The position numbers and the translations under genes are program-made. The notes beneath the pieces are model-generated. The model was not told the DNA's origin, did no database searches, and saw nothing but the letters and a program-made list of their open reading frames with translations. Positions 50,225 to 58,490 of a DNA stretch of 64,000 nucleotides are shown one piece after another. The stretch is from Actinoplanes couchii (GTDB lineage Bacteria > Actinomycetota > Actinomycetes > Mycobacteriales > Micromonosporaceae): positions 60,181 to 124,180 of the forward strand of contig NZ_BOMG01000092.1 in assembly GCF_016862075.1 (NCBI RefSeq), written 5' to 3'. Position 1 is the stretch's first letter, and each line of letters starts with the position of its first letter.

Positions 50225-51793
50225 TCAGTACCGGAAGCGTGACACCAGGGCCTGGAGCTGCCCGGCGGTCGAGGTCAGCTCCTGCGCCGCCTTGCGGGTC
50301 TCGTTGGCCGAGCTGGTGGTACGCCCGGTCGCGGCCGACACCCCGGTGATCGTGTTCGCGATGTCACCGGCGCTGCCGGCCGCGTCGGTGAGCGTCCGGT
50401 TCATCTCCTGCGTGGTCGCGGTCTGCTCCTCCACCGCCGAGGCGATGGTCAGCTGCAGGCCGTTGACCCGCTCGATGATCTCGGAGATCTCGCCGATGGC
50501 CTGGACCGCCCCGGTGGTGTCGTCCTGGATCGCCGCGACCCGGCGGGAGATGTCCTCGGTCGCCTTGGCGGTCTCCTGGGCCAGGTCCTTGACCTCACCG
50601 GCCACCACCGCGAAGCCCTTGCCCAGTTCACCGGCGCGGGCGGCCTCGATGGTGGCGTTCAGGGCGAGCAGGTTGGTCTGCTCGGCGATCGCGGTGATCA
50701 CCTTGACCACGGTGGCGATCTCCGCGGACGACTCGCCGAGCCGGCCGACCATCGCGTTGGTCTGCGCGGCGGCCCGGACGGCCTGCGCGACGACCTCGGT
50801 GGCCTCCGCGGTGGAGACGCTGATGTCGCGGATCGCCGAACCCATCTCCTGCGAGCCGGCCGACACGATCTGCAGGTGGTTGGAGACCACCGCGGCCGCG
50901 TCGGACACGTTGCGGGCCTGGGTGGACGCCTCGGCGGCGGCCGAGTCGACCGAGCCGGAGACCGCGGTGAGCTGCCCGGCCGAGCCCTGCAGGCTGCCGG
51001 CGTTGCCGGCCAGCTGCACGATGTCGGCACGCAGGCGGCCGACCGCCTTGTCCAGGGCGATCGCCATCCGGCCGATCTCGTCGGTGCTGGTCACCCCGGT
51101 GGTGCGGGTCAGGTCACCGTCGGCGAGACCCTGGGCCACGTGCGAGACCCCGTTGACGGTACGCCGGACCCGCGACGCCGTCTGGAAACCGATCAGCAGG
51201 CTGAGCCCGACGCCACTGGCGAGCAGGCCGCCGATCAGGTACATCGCCTCCCGCGCCGACTGGTCGGCCTCGGCGACCCGCTGGTCGACCATGGCCTCCA
51301 CCCGCGCCTGCAGGGCGGCCTGGTCGGCGGTCAGGGCGCCGTGGAGGGTGTTGTACTCCTCGAAGGCGGCGGCGAGCTCGGTCTTGCTGAGCTTGCTGCG
51401 GTCGGTGGTCACGAACTCGAGGAACTTCGCCCAGTCCTGCTGCATGGCGGTGACCGCCGGGTCGCCGGGCAGCGCGGCGGCGAGACTCTGCAGCGCCGCC
51501 TCGATGTCCTTCTTGTTCTGCTCCATGCCCGCGGTGATCGCGGCCGCGATCGACGGGTAGAGCTGGACACCGGACGCGCCGCCGATGTACGCCTCGAAGC
51601 TGCGGCCCAGGTTGCCGACCGATTTGTCGATCAGGGTGGTCCGGCGCAGCTCCTGTTCCGCCTGATCGTTCAGATCGACGATGGTGGAGATGGCCACGCC
51701 GCCGACGAGCAGACCGGCCGCGGTGGCCGCCGCGGCCGCCGACCCGATCTTGAAACGCAGTGACCGGTTGTCGAAGAACCCGCCGATGCCCAT
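50225..51793 (-). CDS. Methyl-accepting chemotaxis protein
   Basis: A 522-aa transmembrane chemoreceptor. TM1 is at residues ~16-38, a ~145-residue helical-bundle ligand domain follows, and TM2 is at ~185-205. HAMP is at ~205-260 (TVNGVSHVAQGLADGDLTRT). The signalling domain holds the conserved hairpin tip IAEQTNLLALNATIEAARAG and GKGFAVVAGEVKDLAQ. It controls CheA kinase activity. No che genes are nearby, so it is an orphan receptor feeding a remote pathway. It implies motility, as in zoosporic actinomycetes. Confidence 0.93.
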   Translation of the reverse strand: MGIGGFFDNRSLRFKIGSAAAAATAAGLLVGGVAISTIVDLNDQAEQELRRTTLIDKSVGNLGRSFEAYIGGASGVQLYPSIAAAITAGMEQNKKDIEAALQSLAAALPGDPAVTAMQQDWAKFLEFVTTDRSKLSKTELAAAFEEYNTLHGALTADQAALQARVEAMVDQRVAEADQSAREAMYLIGGLLASGVGLSLLIGFQTASRVRRTVNGVSHVAQGLADGDLTRTTGVTSTDEIGRMAIALDKAVGRLRADIVQLAGNAGSLQGSAGQLTAVSGSVDSAAAEASTQARNVSDAAAVVSNHLQIVSAGSQEMGSAIRDISVSTAEATEVVAQAVRAAAQTNAMVGRLGESSAEIATVVKVITAIAEQTNLLALNATIEAARAGELGKGFAVVAGEVKDLAQETAKATEDISRRVAAIQDDTTGAVQAIGEISEIIERVNGLQLTIASAVEEQTATTQEMNRTLTDAAGSAGDIANTITGVSAATGRTTSSANETRKAAQELTSTAGQLQALVSRFRY

Positions 51794-51965
51794 TCCTTCT
51801 CCCTCTTGACTTGCCGTAATGGTGGGATCGGCACCACCCGGGCCGAGTTGAGGAACGGCAGGCCGCCGGATTCCGGCCGCCGGACGTCTCCGCGGGCGCC
51901 GCCTATGCCTTTCGGTAGAGCCGGATGTCCGTCTCCCGCCCGAGGCGGCGGCGGCCGCGGATCCC

Positions 51966-51971
51966 TACTGT
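51966..51971 (+). promoter_or_regulatory. Candidate -10 element (TACTGT) of Clp-N gene
   Basis: TACTGT ends 7 nt before ATG 51979, the same hexamer and spacing as at the padR gene. No good -35 is present and there is no ribosome binding site. Confidence 0.35.
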
Positions 51972-51978
51972 TCGGTGC

Positions 51979-52836
51979 ATGGCCGATGACCAGATCCGAC
52001 GCTCCGCCGCGACCCTCGCCGACGAGAACGACGAGACCCGCGGCAGAGTGGGCAGCGACCACCTGCTGACCGCCCTGCTCCTGCACGACGACGGGGTCCG
52101 GGAGCGGCTGAACCGCTTCGACGTCACCCCGAACGTCGTGGGGCACGTGCTGCGGGCCGAGACGGATCGCCGGTCCGGCCCGGACGTGCACGGGGAGTCG
52201 CTGACGCTCGGCGATCTGCTGGCCGACGACCGGTCGCACGCCGCGCTGATGCTCGCCGAGTGCGGGGTGGATCCGGCCGCGGTCCGCGACGGCCGGGTTC
52301 CGGAGCGTCCCGACCCGGTCAAGCCGGAGCTGCGCGAGTGCCGGGACCGGCTGCTCGGCCGGGTGGCGTTCAAGGGGCTGAAGTTCCGGGCCTTCGGCAT
52401 CGTCCCGATCACGTTCATCTACGCCCCGGCGCCGCTGATGTGGGCGCGCTGGGAGGCCGAGGTGATCGCCCGCCGGCAGTCCCGGCGGGTCCGGACCGAC
52501 GACGTGCTGGTGGCGATGCTCGGCACCCTGGAGGTGGCCGAGGCGTACCCGCATCTGATGGGCGCCCCGGAGATCTACGCCGGCACCCGGGAGCTGTTGG
52601 CCCGGGGCCTGGACCACGAGCGGGCGGCGGCCGTCTCGGCGTCGGTGGACCTGGGCCGCGACCGGGTCCGCCCGAAGCGGCTGCTCGCCAACCCGGGCCG
52701 GGAGCGCCGGGACACCACCCACCTGCTGCGGATGCTGCTCCAGCACGAGGACAACCGGTCGGTGCGGCTGCTGCGTCACCTGGGACTGTGCATTCCGCAC
52801 GGGTTCGGTGGTGCGGAATCCACATCGGGCCGGTGA
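51979..52836 (+). CDS. Clp N-terminal-domain protein without ATPase
   Basis: A 285-aa soluble protein with Clp-N-like repeats. AATLADENDETRGRVGSDHLLTALLLHDDG at the start, then RVRTDDVLVAMLGTLEVAEA and RRDTTHLLRMLLQHEDNRSV, follow the pattern of the substrate- and adaptor-binding R domain of ClpC/ClpA. No AAA+ module follows, so it is probably an adaptor or a modulator of Clp proteolysis, or a free-standing binding protein. It is followed by the hydrolase gene after 45 bp. Confidence 0.75.
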   Translation: MADDQIRRSAATLADENDETRGRVGSDHLLTALLLHDDGVRERLNRFDVTPNVVGHVLRAETDRRSGPDVHGESLTLGDLLADDRSHAALMLAECGVDPAAVRDGRVPERPDPVKPELRECRDRLLGRVAFKGLKFRAFGIVPITFIYAPAPLMWARWEAEVIARRQSRRVRTDDVLVAMLGTLEVAEAYPHLMGAPEIYAGTRELLARGLDHERAAAVSASVDLGRDRVRPKRLLANPGRERRDTTHLLRMLLQHEDNRSVRLLRHLGLCIPHGFGGAESTSGR

Positions 52837-52881
52837 CATCGGCGACTACCGCGGTGCCCCGGCACGCCGGAGAGTCGGGGC

Positions 52882-53943
52882 ATGCTGGCGACACTTCTCA
52901 CCGCCGTCCTGGCGACCACTGCACTCGTCCTTCCGCATCCGACCGGCCGGGCGCACGTCGGCACCGCCGTCGCGCACCTGGTCGACCGCTCCCGCCCCGA
53001 CCCGTGGGTGGCGTTCGAGCCGTACCGCGAACTGATGGTCCAGGTGTGGTACCCGGCCCGCACGATCCGGGGTCACCGGCGCGCCGACTGGGTCTCCCCC
53101 GGTATCGCCGCCATCGTCAACCCGCCGGGCACCGGCCTGGAGCTGCCGGTCACCCACGGCTACGTCGGCGCGCCACCCGCTCCGGGCCGGCATCCGGTGC
53201 TGCTCTGGTCCCCCGGATACGGCCTCGAACGCACCTCGGGCACCGCCCTGGCCGAGGACCTGGCGAGCCACGGCTTCGTGGTGGTCACCATCGACCACCC
53301 CCACGACGCCGGCTGGGTCGAGTTCCCGGACGGCCGGATCGCCACCCGCGCCGCCCCCACGCCCACGACCCCGGCGGAGGAGGAGCAACTTCTCCAGACG
53401 GTGCTCGACGTACGGGTGACCGACACCCGTTTCGTGCTGGACCGGCTGCGGGACCTGCCCGCGGCCCCGGCGATGGACCTGTCCCGGATCGGGATGTTCG
53501 GTCACTCGATGGGCGGCGCGACCGCGGCCGGGGTGATGCTCGCCGACCGGCGGGTCCGGGCCGGCCTGGACATGGACGGCTCGTTCACCGGCCCGGTGAT
53601 CGACGCCGGCCTGGACCGCCCGTTCCTGATGTTCGGCTCGCAGACCCACGGCGGTGAGCAGGACGAGACGTGGACCCGCACCTGGTCGCATCTGCGTGGC
53701 CCCCGCTACTGGATCGAGCTGGCCGGTTCGGCGCACCTGTCGTTCACCGACTACCAGGTGCTGTTCCCGCAGATCGGCCTGCCCGCCGACCAGATCGAGC
53801 AGACGGTCGGCACGATCGGCGGCGAACGGTCGGTGGCGATCCAGCGGGCCTGGGTCCGGGCGTTCTTCGACCGTCACCTGCGCGGCCGGGCCGGGCCGCT
53901 GCCGCGTTTCCCGGAGATCAGTTTCCCGGCTGGAGCAGGGTGA
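52882..53943 (+). CDS. Secreted/anchored alpha/beta-hydrolase (PAF-acetylhydrolase-like)
   Basis: A 353-aa lipase-like protein. A short hydrophobic N-terminus (LATLLTAVLATTALVLPHP) acts as signal or anchor. PVLLWSPGYGLERT is the oxyanion strand, FGHSMGGATAAG the nucleophile elbow (Ser near 211), DMDGS the acid region and SAHLSFTDY the His. This order matches PAF acetylhydrolase II/chlorophyllase-like esterases. The last 26 bp overlap the convergent STAND-like gene. Confidence 0.85.
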   Translation: MLATLLTAVLATTALVLPHPTGRAHVGTAVAHLVDRSRPDPWVAFEPYRELMVQVWYPARTIRGHRRADWVSPGIAAIVNPPGTGLELPVTHGYVGAPPAPGRHPVLLWSPGYGLERTSGTALAEDLASHGFVVVTIDHPHDAGWVEFPDGRIATRAAPTPTTPAEEEQLLQTVLDVRVTDTRFVLDRLRDLPAAPAMDLSRIGMFGHSMGGATAAGVMLADRRVRAGLDMDGSFTGPVIDAGLDRPFLMFGSQTHGGEQDETWTRTWSHLRGPRYWIELAGSAHLSFTDYQVLFPQIGLPADQIEQTVGTIGGERSVAIQRAWVRAFFDRHLRGRAGPLPRFPEISFPAGAG

Positions 53944-56062
53944 GCACCCGGTAGAGACGGGCCCGCCCGGGAGCGTCGGCGGCCAGGGCCTCCACCAGCG
54001 AGCGCATGGTGGCGGTCGGGCCGGGCGCCGGTTCCCGGGCGACACCGAACGCGGTCACCGCGTCCTCGATCGGGCGGGCGCCGTCCAGGTGTTCGGCACA
54101 CCAGGCGAGGCCCTCGAACTCGCGGGCCTCGAACCCGGCGCCGGCCGACGCCAGCAGCCGGGCGAACCGGTCCCGGGACTCGGCCGCCCGGTTCGCCCGG
54201 CGGCAGGCGACCGCGCCGGCGGCCAGGGCCGGCAGCGCCTCCCGCAGCGGCCGGTACCGGATCGCCTCGTCGGCCGCCTCCACCGCCTGGGACCAGCGCT
54301 CCTGCCGCAGCAGGGCCAGGCAGATGGTGGTGCGGGCGCGGGACAGGGTGACCGAGTCGTTGACCGGCAGCGCCATCGCCACCGCACGGCGGGCGTCGTC
54401 CAGGGCCGCCGCCGGTTCCTCGCGGGCCAGCGCCAGGCCGGCCCGGGCCTCGAAATAGGCGGCGTGTGACGCCGAGGCGCGTTCCACCAGGTCCGCGGCG
54501 GTGTCGTGGTCGCCGGTCTCGGCGTGCAGGCGGGCCAGCCGCAGCGCGATCGGCATCCACTGGCCGGGCCGGGGCGCGGCGAGTTCGGCGGCCCGGGTCA
54601 GGGTCCGCAGCGCCTCCCGGAACCGGCCCTGTCGGCGCAGGCAGCGGGCCACCCCGTCGAGCGCGGTGGCGGCGATCGCCGGGCCGGCGTGCGGATGGTC
54701 GTGGACGTGCGCGAACCCGATCAGCGCCTCGCCGTCGTCGTCGCGGGCCAGGGCCAGCCAGGCGAGGTTGAGCCGGATCCGGACCCGTTCGGCGTCACCG
54801 GCCGGTTCCAGGGCCCGCTGGTAGTGGTCCCAGGCCTGTTCGTACTCGCCGCGCTCCTGGTAGAGGCGGCCCAGCACGTTGTGGTTGTCCACCTGGTCCG
54901 CCGCCGGGACGTCGACGGCCAGCTCCTCGCGGACGGCCCGGAACTGGCCGGCCGGCAGCGGCCCGTCGTCGAACTCGCCGATCCGCCGCAGCGCCCGTGC
55001 CGGGTTCCCGGCCCGCAGCCAGGCGCGGACCTCGGCGAGCGGCGCCTGCGGTGTCCCGGCGCCGCGCAGCAGCTGGGCCGCGCGGGTGGACACCCCGGCC
55101 GGGGCGTCGCGCAGGACCCGGGCGGCCTCCGGCGCCGGCACCAGGTAGAGGTCGGTGCCGGGTACCTGGTGGATGGCGTGCGGGCTCAGCTCGTCGAGCC
55201 GTTTGCGGACCTGCTCCTGCCCGAACCGGGTGCCGTTGATCAGGGCGGGGCCGGCCGGGACGCCGAGGGCGGCGACCGCCCGGTACAGGTCGTGCTGGTC
55301 CGGGTTCAGACCGGCCACCAGCCGGTCCAGCAGCAGTTCGGGGAGGCCGTCCGGGTCCTGCAGCGTCCCGGCCAGCTCCACCGCGGTGACGTCCGAGGTG
55401 GCGACGATCGCGTCGAACAGCTGCACCAGCCGGGGCACCCCCTGGAAGAGGCCGCAGAGCCGTTCCTGGGTGCGGTGGTCCAGGGAGGCGAACCGGCCCG
55501 GCGCGCCCTCCGCGGACCGGCGGGCGAAGGCCTTGAACCAGCTCACCGGCAGCCCGTCGGCCTCGATCACGTATCGCGGGTCGACCCAGTCCAGCCCGGG
55601 GCGCGGTCGTGGCAGCACGTCAGTGACCAGCACGATCCGGGCGTCCCGCTCGGCGGCGACGGCCTCTTCCAGGGCCAGGTCCCGCAGGTGCCCGTCCTCG
55701 TCCATCAGGTGCTGCGCCGAGTCGACGACGATCACCGATCTGCCGGTACGCCGGTCGAACGGCCGGTCCAGGACCCGCGCGTCGGCGGTGGCCCCGTCGT
55801 GGATCACCACCCTGGTCCGGAGCAGCCGGAACGGCTCCAGCACCCGGGTCACGAGCTCGGTCTTGCCGACTCCCGGCGGCCCGGTGACGACGATGACCCG
55901 CGCGTCGCGGCTCCACAGCGCCCGGCGCAGCGCGGCGCGGCGTTCGGTCCGGTCCAGGAACGGCCGGGCCGCCCGGCGCTGTCCCTCGGCGATCCGGTCC
56001 CGGATGCCGGGGACCGCGAACCGGCGTGTCCGTCCCATCGGGTCATGATGCTCCGTCGCCAT
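53918..56062 (-). CDS. STAND-like P-loop ATPase with TPR-type helical repeats
   Basis: A 714-aa protein. Walker A GPPGVGKTE near residue 63 and Walker B SVIVVDSAQHLMDEDG near 112 define the NTPase. A winged-helix-like stretch (LLDRLVAGLNPDQHDLYRAV) and then about seven TPR-like helical hairpins (NVLGRLYQERGEYEQAWDHY, QRALEP, LDGVARCLRRQGRFREALRT) fill the C-terminus. This is the layout of signalling ATPases that oligomerise on ligand binding. There is no N-terminal effector domain. ATG 56062 was chosen; 56038 is possible. The divergent anti-sigma kinase gene starts 45 bp away. Confidence 0.83.
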   Translation of the reverse strand: MATEHHDPMGRTRRFAVPGIRDRIAEGQRRAARPFLDRTERRAALRRALWSRDARVIVVTGPPGVGKTELVTRVLEPFRLLRTRVVIHDGATADARVLDRPFDRRTGRSVIVVDSAQHLMDEDGHLRDLALEEAVAAERDARIVLVTDVLPRPRPGLDWVDPRYVIEADGLPVSWFKAFARRSAEGAPGRFASLDHRTQERLCGLFQGVPRLVQLFDAIVATSDVTAVELAGTLQDPDGLPELLLDRLVAGLNPDQHDLYRAVAALGVPAGPALINGTRFGQEQVRKRLDELSPHAIHQVPGTDLYLVPAPEAARVLRDAPAGVSTRAAQLLRGAGTPQAPLAEVRAWLRAGNPARALRRIGEFDDGPLPAGQFRAVREELAVDVPAADQVDNHNVLGRLYQERGEYEQAWDHYQRALEPAGDAERVRIRLNLAWLALARDDDGEALIGFAHVHDHPHAGPAIAATALDGVARCLRRQGRFREALRTLTRAAELAAPRPGQWMPIALRLARLHAETGDHDTAADLVERASASHAAYFEARAGLALAREEPAAALDDARRAVAMALPVNDSVTLSRARTTICLALLRQERWSQAVEAADEAIRYRPLREALPALAAGAVACRRANRAAESRDRFARLLASAGAGFEAREFEGLAWCAEHLDGARPIEDAVTAFGVAREPAPGPTATMRSLVEALAADAPGRARLYRVLTLLQPGN

Positions 56063-56107
56063 CGATCCCGGGAGATGGCGTGCGTAATCAGGGGCCCGCC
56101 GGGGCAC

Positions 56108-56548
56108 ATGAGCGGGGTGGATCGGATCCGTGTCTCCTCACCGTCGCCAGATGCTCGCGCCCTGCGCCAGTGGACCCTCACCAGCACCACCGAGTTGCGG
56201 GAGCTGCGCGCGTCGCTCCATCGTGAACTCACCAGCGATCCGGCGTTCACCCCGGACGACCCGGACGACGTGATCGACCGGATCATCCTGGTCGCCACCG
56301 AGCTGGCCACCAACGCGATCCGGCACGGGCTGCCGCCCACCGAGATCCGGCTGCTGTACGACGCGGGCCGGCTGATCCTGGACGTCGCCGATCACGATCT
56401 GACCACGATGCCGGAGCTGGCTTCCGGCCGACCGCTCGACGAAGGGGGCCGTGGCCTGCTGCTGGCCCGCTCGTTCTCGCTCGACGTGGGCTGGTACGCG
56501 ACCCCGGATGCCAAGCACATCTGGGCCTCGTTCCCGCTCAACGGGTGA
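56108..56548 (+). CDS. RsbW-like anti-sigma factor / HATPase
   Basis: A 146-aa GHKL ATPase of the anti-sigma-factor serine kinase type. N-box ILVATELATNAIRHG near residue 62, G1 LDVADHD near 97 and G2 EGGRGLLLARSFS near 118 are intact. Such proteins sequester a SigB/F-type sigma factor and phosphorylate a STAS antagonist. The STAS gene follows after 29 bp, making a classic partner-switch pair. The SigB-like factor at 41354-42142 is one possible client. Confidence 0.87.
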   Translation: MSGVDRIRVSSPSPDARALRQWTLTSTTELRELRASLHRELTSDPAFTPDDPDDVIDRIILVATELATNAIRHGLPPTEIRLLYDAGRLILDVADHDLTTMPELASGRPLDEGGRGLLLARSFSLDVGWYATPDAKHIWASFPLNG

Positions 56549-56577
56549 TCGCAACAATTTGCTGGTAGACAAATAAG

Positions 56578-56934
56578 GTGCCGGACGACTACTACTCCAT
56601 CAGCCTCGCACCGGTCGACACCGGTCCCGGGGGCCAGCCGACCCGCCGTGTCCTGCTCACCGGCGAGTTCGACATCGACACCCGCGAGGAGCTGACCAGC
56701 CGCCTGCTCGACGTCGTCGAGACGACCGCGGGCGGACCGGGCGGCGGCCGGATCGTCGTGGACCTGGCCGGGGTCCGGTTCATCGACTCGGAGGCGCTCG
56801 GCGGGATCATCGACGGTTATCAGGCCGCCGACCGGGCCGGGCTGGACTTCCGGATCGCGAACCCGGCCGGCATCGTGAAACGGCTGTTCGAGATCATCGG
56901 CCTGGACCACCTGCTGGAACCGGCTGCGGGATGA
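56578..56934 (+). CDS. STAS-domain anti-sigma-factor antagonist
   Basis: A 118-aa STAS protein (RsbV/SpoIIAA-like). RRVLLTGEFDIDTREELTSRL, RIVVDLAGVRFIDSEALGGI with the phosphoacceptor Ser, and FRIANPAGIVKRLFEIIGLD complete the domain. GTG 56578 has only a short AAGG upstream. It pairs with the kinase gene just upstream. The last 41 bp overlap the 3' end of the convergent diguanylate cyclase gene. Confidence 0.9.
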   Translation: MPDDYYSISLAPVDTGPGGQPTRRVLLTGEFDIDTREELTSRLLDVVETTAGGPGGGRIVVDLAGVRFIDSEALGGIIDGYQAADRAGLDFRIANPAGIVKRLFEIIGLDHLLEPAAG

Positions 56935-58462
56935 GCCCGCCCACCCGGACCTGGTCCCGGCCGGCCTCCTTGGCGGCGTAGAGGGCCATGTCCGCGGTGT
57001 GCACCAGGTCCCGGATGCAGTCCGCGGTGGTGGACTCGGCGACGCCGGCGCTGACGGTCACCGGCACACCGGCGTGGTCGCCGTCCCGGATCGCCCGGCG
57101 CACCTCGTCGACCCGGGCGGCCGCCTCGACGGCGCCGCAGCCGGTCAGCACGACGGCGAACTCCTCGCCGCCGTAACGGGCCACCAGGTCGCCGGGGCCG
57201 GCCACCGCGGACAGCCGCTGCGCCACCTGGCGGAGCACGTCGTCGCCGGTGGTGTGCCCGTACCTGTCGTTGATCAGCTTGAAGTGGTCGATGTCGATCA
57301 GGGCGAAACTGAACCGGGCGCCGGACGCGGGCAGGGCCTCCAGGGCGGTCATCAGGTGGCGGCGGTTGTGCAGGCCGGTCAGGTGGTCGCGGGAGGCCTG
57401 CTCGGCCAGATCGCTGCGCAGCCGCTCGATGGTGGCGAGCTGGGTGTGCAGGCGGGCGTTGGCGTCCTCCAGGGCGCGCCGGCGGTCGTTGTCCTCGGTC
57501 ACGTCCCGGGCCACCAGGACCCAGGCGGTGTCGCTGATCCGGCGGCCGAGGACCGCGCTGATCTGGACGCTGAGGTCGGTGCCCGTACCGGCGAAGTCGT
57601 TGATCGTGAATTCGCTGTGGCCGTCGGCGGGCAGCTCGCCGAACACGTCGGGCAGCCGGTCGGCCCCGGCCAGGAAACGCGCGGCGGCCGGGTTGATCTC
57701 CAGGATGCGCCGTTCGCCGTCGGCCACGATGACCAGGTCGGACATGATCCGGAACAGGTCGTGGTGGGAGACCAGGGCGGCGGACGGCGCCGAGTCGTGC
57801 CGGACCATCCAGTACATCACCGGGGCCCCGGCGGCCAGGCCGATCGCGGTCAGGTCGACCAGGTTGCCGCCGGACAGCACGCCGACCAGGTTGACCATCA
57901 CCCCGGGCAGCGTGGTCAGCACCGCCAGCAGGGAGCCGCGTTTGCGCCCGGCACCCCTGATGAACAGCCGGAACACCCGGACACCGGCGATCGTGAGCAG
58001 GGCGTAGCAGTACAGCGCGTGCACCCAGAAGAGCGGACCGAAGACCGCCGCGTACGCCCCGCCCACGCTGGTCTGCTTCAGGTGGTCGATGAACAGGTGG
58101 TGCCACGGGTTGGTGGCCAGCGCGATCGTGCACAACACCGGCTCGACCGCGAGGATCAGCGCGGTCCGCGGCCGCAGCCGCCAGAACCGGTCGGCGAGCG
58201 CCTTGGAGGTCACCCACCAGCCGCCGACCAGCAGGAAAACCCCGGCGTAGGTGAGCGAGATGGCCCACAGCGCGGGCCCGGGCTCCCGCCAGAACAGGGT
58301 GACCATCGACATCCCCGACCACCACACCGAGCCGGCGGCCAGCACCGCGATGGAGAGGTAGCCGATCGCCTCGTGCCGGCGTCGCCAGGCGGACACCGCG
58401 ACGACCGCCGAGATCATCACGGCGACGCCGAAGATCGCCGCGATGGAGACAACTGCCGTCAT
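56894..58462 (-). CDS. Diguanylate cyclase with 7TM-histidine-kinase-type sensor and PAS domain
   Basis: A 522-aa membrane enzyme. Residues 1-215 form seven helices of the HisK_7TM type (WWSGMSMVTLFW, ALATNPWHHLFI, GPLFWVHALYCYALL). A PAS-like domain lies at ~235-325 (DLFRIMSDLVIVADGERRIL), then a short coiled coil and the GGDEF domain at ~355-510. The active site reads GGEEF at 431-435. The I-site position (RxxD) reads GPGD, so product inhibition is probably lost. It should synthesise c-di-GMP. The EAL protein just upstream on the same strand (28-nt gap) could be its antagonist. Confidence 0.92.
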   Translation of the reverse strand: MTAVVSIAAIFGVAVMISAVVAVSAWRRRHEAIGYLSIAVLAAGSVWWSGMSMVTLFWREPGPALWAISLTYAGVFLLVGGWWVTSKALADRFWRLRPRTALILAVEPVLCTIALATNPWHHLFIDHLKQTSVGGAYAAVFGPLFWVHALYCYALLTIAGVRVFRLFIRGAGRKRGSLLAVLTTLPGVMVNLVGVLSGGNLVDLTAIGLAAGAPVMYWMVRHDSAPSAALVSHHDLFRIMSDLVIVADGERRILEINPAAARFLAGADRLPDVFGELPADGHSEFTINDFAGTGTDLSVQISAVLGRRISDTAWVLVARDVTEDNDRRRALEDANARLHTQLATIERLRSDLAEQASRDHLTGLHNRRHLMTALEALPASGARFSFALIDIDHFKLINDRYGHTTGDDVLRQVAQRLSAVAGPGDLVARYGGEEFAVVLTGCGAVEAAARVDEVRRAIRDGDHAGVPVTVSAGVAESTTADCIRDLVHTADMALYAAKEAGRDQVRVGGLIPQPVPAGGPGR

Positions 58463-58490
58463 GACCCGTCCATCGGCCCGGTCGCGGCGG

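Noticed and set aside
54506..56107. Long plus-strand frame opposite the STAND ATPase gene
   Set aside because: Shadow of the minus-strand gene. Only the part from 56108 has HATPase motifs.
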